Source: Calendula officinalis (lineage: Eukaryota > Streptophyta > Magnoliopsida > Asterales > Asteraceae). Taken from it: a stretch of DNA of 64,000 bases. The stretch covers positions 52,034,646 to 52,098,645 of the forward strand of contig OY970821.1 of the NCBI GenBank assembly GCA_963853835.1. Reading direction: 5' to 3'. Positions 21,217 to 29,618 of this stretch are shown here, piece after piece; positions within the stretch are counted from its first letter, which is position 1; every line of letters starts with the position of its first letter. The notes beneath the pieces are model-generated. The model saw only the letters and a list, made by a program, of their open reading frames with translations. It was not told where the DNA came from and searched no databases. Made by a program: the position numbers and the translations under genes.

Positions 21217-24200
21217 TCATTTACTCACTTGTGCAGAGCATTCAAATCCCAGAAGAAGGAAGAACATGGCATATTGATAGTGGATGCTCAAGGCACATGA
21301 CTGGAAATCTGCAAATTCTTAAAGATTTCAAGTCATTTGATGGAGGATATGTGGCATTTGGTGAGAATCCCCAGGGAGGTAAGATTACAGGTAAAGGTAC
21401 TGTTACTAATGGCAAAATTACCTTTGATGATGTATTTTATGTAGCTGAACTAAAATACAATCTTGTCAGTGTGTCTCAAGTTTGTGATAAAAAGAACAAA
21501 ATTCTTTTCACAGACATTGAGTGCATCATTCTTTCTCCTGATTTTATTTTAGATGAAAAATATGTTGTTTTAAGAACTCCAAGGAGAAACAATGTGTATT
21601 GCCTGGATATAGGGGGAGAACTCATTTCTTCAAATGAGGTCAACTGTTTTATATCCAAGGCAAACACCACTGAATCAGAACTATGGCATAGAAGGATGTG
21701 TCACACTAATTTTAAAAACATGAACAATTTAGTAAAAAGAAATCTGGTCATTGGACTACCTCAAAAACAATTCATGTGTGATCATCACTGTGTTGCATGC
21801 CTAAAAGGTAAACAACACAAGACTTCTCATAAGTCCAAAACCGTGAACTCTATTTCTGTTCCTTTACATCTCTTACATATGGACCTTTTTGGACCTACAA
21901 ATGTAATGAGTATTGGAAAGAAACAATATTGTCTTGTTATTACTGATGACTTTTCCAGATATACATGGGTTTTCTTTCTCAGGACAAAGGATGAAACAAG
22001 TGAACTCATAAAGAACTTAATTGTCAAACTGGAGAACACATCTGATCAAAAAGTTAAAGCCATAAGATGTGATAATGGCACAGAATTTAAAAATGCTAAC
22101 TTAATTAACTTTTGTGATTTTAAAGGTATTGACAGGCAATACAGCTCACCTAGAACTCCACAACAAAATGGTGTAGCTGAAAGAAGAAATAGAACCATCA
22201 TAGAAGCAGCAAGATCAATGCTAGCAGACTCAAAATTACCAATCACTTTTTGGGCTGAAGCTGTTAATACTGCCTGTTATGTTCAGAACAGAGTATTAAT
22301 AGTAAAGCCACATTTTAAAACACCTTATGAACTTTTTAATAAAAGAAAACCTTCTATAAGCTTTTTGAAATCATTTGGTTGTCCTTGTACTATTCTGATT
22401 ACAAGAGAACAAATTGGTAAATTTGACTGCAAAGCTGATGATGGAATCTTTGTAGGATACTCTACTCAAAGCAAATCATACAGAGTATTCAACAAGAGAT
22501 TAAGAATAATTGAAGAAAGCATCAATGTATCCTTTAATGAAAATGTATCTAATGAACAAGGAAATGGTCCAGATTGGCTATTTGACATGGACAATCTAAC
22601 CAAATCCTTTAATTCTAACATGAATTTCAATGCAGGTAATTCAAATTGTCACTATCAAAAGGAAGGAACATCATCTGTTAATACTGGTCAAGAGGAAATG
22701 AGATACATAGTAGTTAATACTGCTCCCATAGTTAATACCGAGGACAGTAACAACTCAAATTCTGGAACCAGTAGTAACTCTGAGAATGAGGACAGTAGTA
22801 ATTCAAATACTACTGATACCAGTAATAGTACTCAAAATACTACTGGTCCCAACAATAACCTAGATTCTCAAGATACTACTGATACCAGTAACAACATCAA
22901 TACTACTGATCTAAATGAAGACAATAGCAGTAGTAACTCTGACCAAGATGATGATGAACCAAACATCAATGACAATGAAGGATCACTAGAGGAACAACTG
23001 CCTGAGACAAATGAGTCCAATCTTGAAAATCAACTACTAGTTGATAAAGCTACAACCACAAGGACTCAAAAGAACCATCCATTAGACCTTGTTCTAAGTG
23101 ATGTTAACTCACCACTACAAACAAGAAGCAAATTAAACAAAAGCATAACTGCAAATATGTGTAATATAAGTTTAATTGCTAATGACTGTATGTTTGAATG
23201 CTTTCTGTCTCAGGATGAACCAAAGAAGATCCAACAAGCAATGAAGGACTCAAACTGGATTGAGGCAATGCAAGAAGAACTCCTTCAATTCAAGTTACAA
23301 GCTGTTTGGACACTTGTACCTCTACCCAAAGGAAAAAGAGCCATTGGAACAAGATGGATCTTCAGAAACAAGAAAGATGAAAGAGGTATAGTGATCAAAA
23401 ACAAAGCCAGACTTGTAGCCCAAGGATACACTCAAGAAGAAGGAATAGACTATGATGAAGTATATGCTCCTGTTGCTAGAATTGAAGCCATAAGAATATT
23501 TCTAGCATATGCTTCATTCAAGAAATTTAAAGTCTATCAAATGGATGTGAAGAGTGCATTCTTATATGGGAAGATTGAAGAAGAGGTCTATGTATGCCAA
23601 CCTCCAGGTTTTGAAGATCCAAAACATGGTGATTATGTGTTTAAACTGGATAAAGCTCTGTATGGACTACATCAGGCACCAAGAGCATGGTATGACACAT
23701 TATCATCATACCTATTGAAGAACAACTTCAAAAGAGGAGCCATTGACAAAACTTTGTTTACAAAGAAAGTCAAAGATGATATACTACTGGTACAAATTTA
23801 TGTAGATGATATCATCTTTGGCTCAACCAATGATTTATTATGCAAAGAATTTGAAGAACTGATGCAGATTAAATTCAAGATGAGCTCTATGGGTCCAATG
23901 AACTTCTTCCTTGGACTCCAAGTTAATCAAAGAACAGATGGTATTTTGATAAATCAATCAAAATATGTCAAAGACATCTTGGAAAAGTTTGATTTGAAAG
24001 ACAATAAAAGTGCTAGTACACCAATGGAAACATACAAACACCTACATCCTGATGTTGAGGGGGAGGATGTAGATGAACACTTATATAGATCAATGATAGG
24101 TTCTTTGATGTACTTAACTGCATCAAGACCTGACATTATGTATAGTGTTTGTGTGTGTGCAAGATATCAAGCAAGACCTAAAGAACTACACTTGCAAGCC

Positions 24201-24743
24201 GTTAAAAGAATATTCAGATACTTGAAAGGCAAACCATCACTAGGACTATGGTATCCACATGATTCACCCTTTGAACTCATAGCCTACACAGATAGTGACT
24301 ATGGAGGTGAATGTCAAGATAGAAAGTCCACTACTGGTGGATGTCAATTCTTTGGATCAAGACTGGTGTCATGGCAATGTAAGAAGCAAACAAATGTATC
24401 AACATCAACTGCTGAAGCAGAATATGTAGCTGCATCTGCTTGCTGTGCTCAAGTACTATGGATTCAAAACCAGCTTCTAGACTTTGGTATCTCTATCCTT
24501 AAAACTCCAATTTTTATTGATAATCAAAGTGCTATTAGTATTGTGAATAATCCAGTAAAACACTCAAAAACTAAACACATTGAAATAAGATTTCACTTTA
24601 TAAGAGATTGTAATGAAAAGAAATTAATCAAAGTAGTTAAGATCCATACTGATGATCAATTAGCAGATCTTTTTACAAAAGCATTTGATGTAGGAAGATT
24701 CAACTTCTTGGTTAGCAGTATTGGAATGATTTTGATAAACTAA
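21213..24743 (+). CDS. pol: Element 1 pol polyprotein (protease, integrase, RT, RNase H)
   Basis: One open frame of about 1,170 residues, counted from 21231. In order: aspartic protease motif HIDSGCSRHMTG (residue ~14), integrase HHCC zinc site (LWHRRMCHTNF...CVACLKGKQH, ~150-195), catalytic DDE region (HMDLFGP ~216, IRCDNGTEFKN ~280, PQQNGVAERRNRT ~309), reverse transcriptase with QMDVKSAFL and YVDDIIFGS (~857), and RNase H (AYTDSDYGG ~1020, STAEAEYVAASACCAQ, LADLFTKAF). The order integrase before RT is diagnostic of Ty1-copia. All catalytic residues I can check are present. The reading frame differs from that of the gag end. Low-complexity Asn-, Ser- and Thr-rich sequence between integrase and RT (22,700-22,950) is built largely of the element's motif. 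Confidence 0.95.
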   Translation, partial: LIIYSLVQSIQIPEEGRTWHIDSGCSRHMTGNLQILKDFKSFDGGYVAFGENPQGGKITGKGTVTNGKITFDDVFYVAELKYNLVSVSQVCDKKNKILFTDIECIILSPDFILDEKYVVLRTPRRNNVYCLDIGGELISSNEVNCFISKANTTESELWHRRMCHTNFKNMNNLVKRNLVIGLPQKQFMCDHHCVACLKGKQHKTSHKSKTVNSISVPLHLLHMDLFGPTNVMSIGKKQYCLVITDDFSRYTWVFFLRTKDETSELIKNLIVKLENTSDQKVKAIRCDNGTEFKNANLINFCDFKGIDRQYSSPRTPQQNGVAERRNRTIIEAARSMLADSKLPITFWAEAVNTACYVQNRVLIVKPHFKTPYELFNKRKPSISFLKSFGCPCTILITREQIGKFDCKADDGIFVGYSTQSKSYRVFNKRLRIIEESINVSFNENVSNEQGNGPDWLFDMDNLTKSFNSNMNFNAGNSNCHYQKEGTSSVNTGQEEMRYIVVNTAPIVNTEDSNNSNSGTSSNSENEDSSNSNTTDTSNSTQNTTGPNNNLDSQDTTDTSNNINTTDLNEDNSSSNSDQDDDEPNINDNEGSLEEQLPETNESNLENQLLVDKATTTRTQKNHPLDLVLSDVNSPLQTRSKLNKSITANMCNISLIANDCMFECFLSQDEPKKIQQAMKDSNWIEAMQEELLQFKLQAVWTLVPLPKGKRAIGTRWIFRNKKDERGIVIKNKARLVAQGYTQEEGIDYDEVYAPVARIEAIRIFLAYASFKKFKVYQMDVKSAFLYGKIEEEVYVCQPPGFEDPKHGDYVFKLDKALYGLHQAPRAWYDTLSSYLLKNNFKRGAIDKTLFTKKVKDDILLVQIYVDDIIFGSTNDLLCKEFEELMQIKFKMSSMGPMNFFLGLQVNQRTDGILINQSKYVKDILEKFDLKDNKSASTPMETYKHLHPDVEGEDVDEHLYRSMIGSLMYLTASRPDIMYSVCVCARYQARPKELHLQAVKRIFRYLKGKPSLGLWYPHDSPFELIAYTDSDYGGECQDRKSTTGGCQFFGSRLVSWQCKKQTNVSTSTAEAEYVAASACCAQVLWIQNQLLDFGISILKTPIFIDNQSAISIVNNPVKHSKTKHIEIRFHFIRDCNEKKLIKVVKIHTDDQLADLFTKAFDVGRFNFLVSSIGMILIN

Positions 24744-24799
24744 AATCTCACTTAAAATCATGTGTAAAGTTATTGTTGTAAAATATTATTTATTTACTT

Positions 24800-25075
24800 A
24801 AGTGTTTTACTACTGGTATATCTGTATTACTGGTGTGTAGGCATGTGCACAAAATACTACTGGTAGTTAAATACTACTGGTGTGTATTAGGTTCACACAA
24901 ATACTACTGGTAAGTCAGTACTACTGGTATTCACATATACTACTGGTCTTGTGTGTTAGTGGTTACTACTGATGTCTATAGTTACTACTGATGTCAAAAT
25001 CCTTAGTCACTACTGATGTTAGTAGATACTACTGACGTTTTACTACTGATATCTTATTTACTACTGGTCTTTCAG
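24800..25075 (+). repeat. TACTACTGRT motif cluster between pol and ORF3
   Basis: About thirteen copies of TACTACTGGT, TACTACTGAT or close variants occur in roughly 270 bp, all in the same orientation and irregularly spaced by about 10-20 bases. The region is non-coding. Confidence 0.9.
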
Positions 25076-25166
25076 AAACACAATTACCAAACTAACCCCC
25101 ATGAAAATAACCGTTATGTTATGATTCGAAGGGCATTTTAGTAGTTTTGCAGGTTAAATCGAAAGA

Positions 25167-25304
25167 TATAAAAGGCGGCAGTCGATTAGTTTAGCATTAT
25201 CTTCTCTTCGATTTGCTAAATCCTCTCACTAAACCCTAGCTTACGATCAAAAACCCTTCGTCAATAACAAAATTCATTCCTGTTCTTCTCAAAATTCAAC
25301 AAAA
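25167..25304 (+). promoter_or_regulatory. Candidate internal promoter and leader for element 1 ORF3
   Basis: TATAAAAG at 25167-25174 is followed by a TC-rich leader of about 130 bp containing AAACCCTAG (near 25,230) and an AAAATGGC start context at 25305. This resembles a nuclear gene promoter and 5' UTR and stands immediately downstream of the motif cluster. Element 2 has an equivalent TATA box. Confidence 0.55.
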
Positions 25305-28300
25305 ATGGCAACTCTAAAATCTTTGAATGTTCAAACCGATCTCAAATATTCCGAATTTCACAATATGTGTGCCTTCCTAAAGAATCCCGACGGCACAAAA
25401 GATTTTCGTCCGATCGTCAAATTCTTGAGAAATTCGTATATACAGTTTGCTTTAATTGTAAAACCAAAATCATATCAACAGCACTTGGTGGATTTCTGGA
25501 CCAATGCTGAGCAAACGGAAGGAACAACCATATCAATGATAAAATCAAAAGTAGATGGAAAGCATATCACAGTAACAGAACAATCAATCAGACACCATCT
25601 ACAACTACATGACGATTCAGGTATGTCTACTCTTCCGAAGGAATACATTGCTGAAATTTTACAAAAAATGGGTTATGAGGGAAGACTGAATATAGTAACC
25701 TTTCAAAAGGGTCTTCTCTCCCCACAATGGAAATTCTTAGTACATACTATTCAGCATTGTATTTCTCCAAAAAGAAGTACTTGGAATGAGTTTAATAAGG
25801 CAATAGCCTCTGCTGTTGTCTGTTTATGCACAGACCAAGTATTTAATTTTTCTCAAATGATTTTTGAAGGTATGTTGGGAAATCTTAGTTCTTCTAAATT
25901 TTTAATGTATCCCAGATTTCTACAACATATAATAAACTGTGAATTACAAAACTTGTCAACTCCTAAAAACATTTTTATACTACCTGAGTTGAACAAGAAA
26001 GTTTTCTCAAATATGAGAAAACAATTTAAATTTTCGGGCAAGGAAACCCCTCTGTTTCCTAATATGATCAAAGATCAAACAACTATTGGAGAGGGTTCAA
26101 CCATTGATAAATCCCAAGTTGAACCTCAACCCACTCCATCACCCCCAAATACAGCCCAAACACCACCCCAACTAGTCACTCAATCACCAGCCCAAACAGA
26201 AGTCCTGAATGTGTCCCAGGAACTTGATTTAAATCTGCAGAGTGCTACTCTTCACTCTGTGGAAGACCTGCCAGACAAAACCCAAAATATTTCCACTATT
26301 TACAAAAGAAAGAAATCTTTAAAGGACACAAGGGGACACATTGAGTCAAACCCCAGGCTCCAAGAGTTGTCCTCCAAGGAGGAGAGAGGACATGAGGCGA
26401 GGGCTTTCACTACTGATGCCCCAAAGGTGGGTGCACAGGACAGTGAAAACATCATTAGGACCCAGACCTCGGCAACTTTGAGTGATGACTCATTTGAGGA
26501 GTTACTCAAAGGACCCCGGTGCCAAGAAACCACAAGGGGGGGCATCTCTGCTTCTTCTAGGAAGAAGAGGATGTGTAAAAGACCCAATGAATCACCAAGA
26601 AGTGATGAGGGCAGATCTTTTGAATTGATGGATAGGATGGAAAACCTCAAAGCCAATGTACCTGTTAGTGAGCCCGATGATCTTGCTAGATGGAGTGAGG
26701 GCAGTATTAAAATCAATCAATTGACGGAAAAAGTGGATTCTCTTGAATCCACTGTACAAAATTGTCTTACATATCTTACAAACCAAGGAAAAACTATGGC
26801 TGCCATGAAAAGGCATGTCAATACCATCAACAAGAGAATGAGATTCTATGAGCAAAGGCTTCATCAACAAACTAAAATCATCAGGAAATTGAAGAAGAAA
26901 ATTGATGATAGTGAGGCTCCACCAGTTGAGCTCACTAAGGGGGAGAAGGATAACATACAAACCATGATTGGTGAATCAATTGCAGCAGCAGCATCCTCTC
27001 TCCTAAATTTAAAAGAAACAAAAGTTGATGAAGGCCCAGAAATGATGGTTACAGAAGATGAACCTACTACTACTGCTACAATGGAAGAACAATTTGAAAA
27101 GGAAATACCAGTAGTAACTCCTACTACTGATATAATAGCAGTAGTAAGTCAAGAAGAGGATTTGAAAGCACCAAATACTACTGATGCCCTATCAGTAGTA
27201 ACTCCTGAAGTCACACCAGTAGTAACTACTCTGGTTACTACTGAAGAGGAAGAATTACAATTCCCAGAGCTAATTGAAAGAGAAAGACATGTCATTATCT
27301 CCAAACCACCAACACCTGATCAACCACTTATCATACCTGACATTGATGATAATGTGAATTGGTTTGAGGTAGATGAATGTACACTTCCTCCACACCCTAA
27401 AATCTTACCAGAAGGTCAACTACATCTGTTTTATCCAAAACTTCTGATGATGGGTATCCCTGATATGAAATACATTCCACCTCCACCATCTGCTCACATT
27501 GGAAAAGGAAAAGAAGTATATGATGATGATTATCCAAATAGAGCATTAGGCCATCACATGGTAAACAAGATAAATCATGTCAGAGCAGAAAAGCAATCCA
27601 GATGGAGAATAAAACACAGAAATTTTTTGGAGAAAGTGGAAATGTATCAAGCAATAGAGGAAAATAAAGGGAAAGTTCAAAGTAAAATTCCTGCTCAAAT
27701 ACCTGTTCAAACAGATGACATTCAGATAAAAGCTCAAAAGGCAGAATTCAAAAGGCTCAGAAAGATTGAAGAAGAACATATTCAATGCCTTGAATATTTG
27801 GTCTCTGAATGCAAAAAGACTAAAAGTGAATTAACCGATGATGTGTTTGAACAGAAGGCCAATACGATTGAGTATTTAAAAACAAAAGGGCATAGTGCAA
27901 AGTCATTAAGAAGAATGAAGATGATGACTATAATTGAAAAATACTGCACTGCTAAGAAGAAAGACTTGGCTGAACAAGAAGCTGAAGAAACAAAGAAAGC
28001 CAAAACTTTAATCCCAATCAGTCCAAACTTAATCAAAGCTGGTAGTGTTTCAACTACTGGTAATACCTCAACTCCTCAATCAAAGAAAAGAAAATCTGTT
28101 GATCAAGAACAAAGCTCTAAAAAGAAATCAAAACAAATTGTACCTGTTCTTGAAATGCCTGTTGCTCCATTGCAGAACAATCCAATTATCAACTGGAGGG
28201 TTATGCAGAACAATGTTATAGAGGTCATAAGGGAAGACAAAGTTGTACAGAGAATCACTGGATGGTTACCATTAATCAGATCATGCTCTAGAAGTGATGT

Positions 28301-28730
28301 AATTAAGCTTCTGATTATTGGAAAACCTAGAATGACAAAGAAATCATGGAAAGAGTCTGGTGCTGGATACTTAACAAAAATGATAGATGCTGCATTTTAT
28401 CCAGATAATTATCCAGAACAATTTACAGATCCAGGTAATGTGTATGCTTGGAATGTCATTCCTACAGCTAATATGTACTTCTTTGAGAAATCAGGCAAAG
28501 TATGTGAATTGTACTTATATGAAAAAGAATATCCACATTCTGAGAAGACTATGTATCAGATATTCATAAATACTTTGATGAAACCTTATGATGCTGTTAT
28601 GTTCCAAAACAAGTTAAATTACTTTACAAAGAGGAACAGCAAATATATTATTGAACAAAGGCTTCAACAGAATCAAAGAACCCTTGAGAAGAGAAGAAGG
28701 GAACAAGAAGAACAAAAGAAACTTGATTGA
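25305..28730 (+). CDS. Element 1 third ORF (ORF3), 1,141 residues, function unknown
   Basis: An uninterrupted frame between pol and the 3' LTR, in the position of the 'env-like' ORF of Sireviruses. Residues 1-250 look globular (RPIVKFLRNSYIQFAL, HLVDFWTNA, LLSPQWKFLVHTI). Residues 260-430 are Pro/Ser/Thr-rich. About 445-545 is a coiled coil (INQLTEKVDSLESTVQ) ending in a basic run (RKLKKKIDD). Acidic/Thr-rich and charged linkers follow, with lysine-rich clusters near 905-935. A distinct C-terminal block of about 180 residues starts at NWRVMQNNVIEVIRE. No signal peptide or convincing membrane segment is visible, so an envelope role is not supported. The N-terminal block aligns by eye with ORF3 of element 2. 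Nuclear targeting via the lysine clusters is possible. Confidence 0.85.
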   Translation: MATLKSLNVQTDLKYSEFHNMCAFLKNPDGTKDFRPIVKFLRNSYIQFALIVKPKSYQQHLVDFWTNAEQTEGTTISMIKSKVDGKHITVTEQSIRHHLQLHDDSGMSTLPKEYIAEILQKMGYEGRLNIVTFQKGLLSPQWKFLVHTIQHCISPKRSTWNEFNKAIASAVVCLCTDQVFNFSQMIFEGMLGNLSSSKFLMYPRFLQHIINCELQNLSTPKNIFILPELNKKVFSNMRKQFKFSGKETPLFPNMIKDQTTIGEGSTIDKSQVEPQPTPSPPNTAQTPPQLVTQSPAQTEVLNVSQELDLNLQSATLHSVEDLPDKTQNISTIYKRKKSLKDTRGHIESNPRLQELSSKEERGHEARAFTTDAPKVGAQDSENIIRTQTSATLSDDSFEELLKGPRCQETTRGGISASSRKKRMCKRPNESPRSDEGRSFELMDRMENLKANVPVSEPDDLARWSEGSIKINQLTEKVDSLESTVQNCLTYLTNQGKTMAAMKRHVNTINKRMRFYEQRLHQQTKIIRKLKKKIDDSEAPPVELTKGEKDNIQTMIGESIAAAASSLLNLKETKVDEGPEMMVTEDEPTTTATMEEQFEKEIPVVTPTTDIIAVVSQEEDLKAPNTTDALSVVTPEVTPVVTTLVTTEEEELQFPELIERERHVIISKPPTPDQPLIIPDIDDNVNWFEVDECTLPPHPKILPEGQLHLFYPKLLMMGIPDMKYIPPPPSAHIGKGKEVYDDDYPNRALGHHMVNKINHVRAEKQSRWRIKHRNFLEKVEMYQAIEENKGKVQSKIPAQIPVQTDDIQIKAQKAEFKRLRKIEEEHIQCLEYLVSECKKTKSELTDDVFEQKANTIEYLKTKGHSAKSLRRMKMMTIIEKYCTAKKKDLAEQEAEETKKAKTLIPISPNLIKAGSVSTTGNTSTPQSKKRKSVDQEQSSKKKSKQIVPVLEMPVAPLQNNPIINWRVMQNNVIEVIREDKVVQRITGWLPLIRSCSRSDVIKLLIIGKPRMTKKSWKESGAGYLTKMIDAAFYPDNYPEQFTDPGNVYAWNVIPTANMYFFEKSGKVCELYLYEKEYPHSEKTMYQIFINTLMKPYDAVMFQNKLNYFTKRNSKYIIEQRLQQNQRTLEKRRREQEEQKKLD

Positions 28731-28752
28731 TTAAAAGATAATCAATAAGTTT

Positions 28753-28762
28753 AGGGGGAGAT
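28753..28762 (+). promoter_or_regulatory. Element 1 polypurine tract
   Basis: AGGGGGAGAT directly precedes the 3' LTR and would prime plus-strand synthesis. Confidence 0.85.
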
Positions 28763-29379
28763 TGTTGGAGCAAAACACAGATCAACTTATTACTGATGCT
28801 GCAGTTAGTACTAATCATACTTAGTACTGATGGGGCAGAACATGTTACTACGGATGAAGTTGATACTGGTGTATACTATAACTTAGTTACTACTGATCAA
28901 AGCTTATTGAAGATACTACTAATCAATAGTAGTTACTACTGACGTTGATATTGGACTTACTACTGATCACCAAGTTTACTACTGACGTTGCATATTTACT
29001 ACTGGTGATTGGTTTTACTACTGGTACGCGTTTTGGAAGCATATCAAGTCCGAGATCTTCGTAGAGATAGTTATAGAATGTAAATCAATGTATATCTTTA
29101 TAATTCGATGTAAATCAAAGTCCTAGAATAACTAGGGTAAATAGTTTAGCTTCAAGGACTATTATAAATAGTTCCTTACGAATTGTAAACGTACGTGTGT
29201 ATTGTTAACTTGATAATATACATTGAAGCTTTTTGTGAAACTGTGTTCTTAATACTTTCGCATATTATTTACAGTTCATTGTTCTTATTACATTGATATA
29301 GTGTTGATCCGCTGCAACTTCTATATTCAATTAGATCTAAAGTGTTTATTAACTTCTCTATAGTTAATCGATCCTGACA
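28763..29379 (+). repeat. Element 1 3' LTR
   Basis: 617 bp, nearly identical to the 5' LTR. Two of the 5' LTR's ACTACTG motifs are mutated here (CTACGG, CTACTA) and one is gained (TACTACTGGTA). Confidence 0.95.
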
Positions 29380-29384
29380 AAATT

Positions 29385-29613
29385 TAAACAAAAACGTGTT
29401 ATTGTGAAAGTGAACATGATTAATGGACCTTTATTTAAATGGGCAAAAGGCATGTAACCGAACGTTCTATTTCGTCACCAAACACCCTCCATCCTTCTTC
29501 CTATCTCTCAGCCGCAATTGAACCACCCCGTTATGACCATTTTAAAGACGGATTATGTTCTTGCATGGATTATTGACGATGTGTTGAAATGTTATTGAAG
29601 GTGACAATATGGC
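29385..29613. repeat. Unit 1 spacer between elements 1 and 3
   Basis: Corresponds to about 52,820-53,055 of unit 2, where it is continuous with the hAT-side flank. No gene recognised. Confidence 0.75.
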
Positions 29614-29618
29614 AGGCT

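Larger units (their letters stand above)
17960..29379 (+). mobile_element. Element 1: 11.4 kb Sirevirus-like Ty1-copia retrotransposon
   Basis: Two LTRs (618 and 617 bp) start TG and end CA, and the 5 bp target duplication AAATT flanks the element (17955-17959 and 29380-29384). The empty site is visible in unit 2 near 52,815. Order: LTR, PBS, gag, protease-integrase-RT-RNase H, repeat-rich spacer, third ORF, PPT, LTR. Hand alignment finds about five substitutions and one indel between the LTRs (about 0.8%), a recent insertion. Gag is broken; pol and ORF3 are open. ACTACTG motifs occur throughout. Confidence 0.95.

Noticed and set aside
25305..28730. Reading ORF3 as a retroviral-type envelope protein
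   Set aside because: No signal peptide, membrane segment or glycoprotein features are visible; lysine-rich and coiled-coil content fits a soluble protein better.
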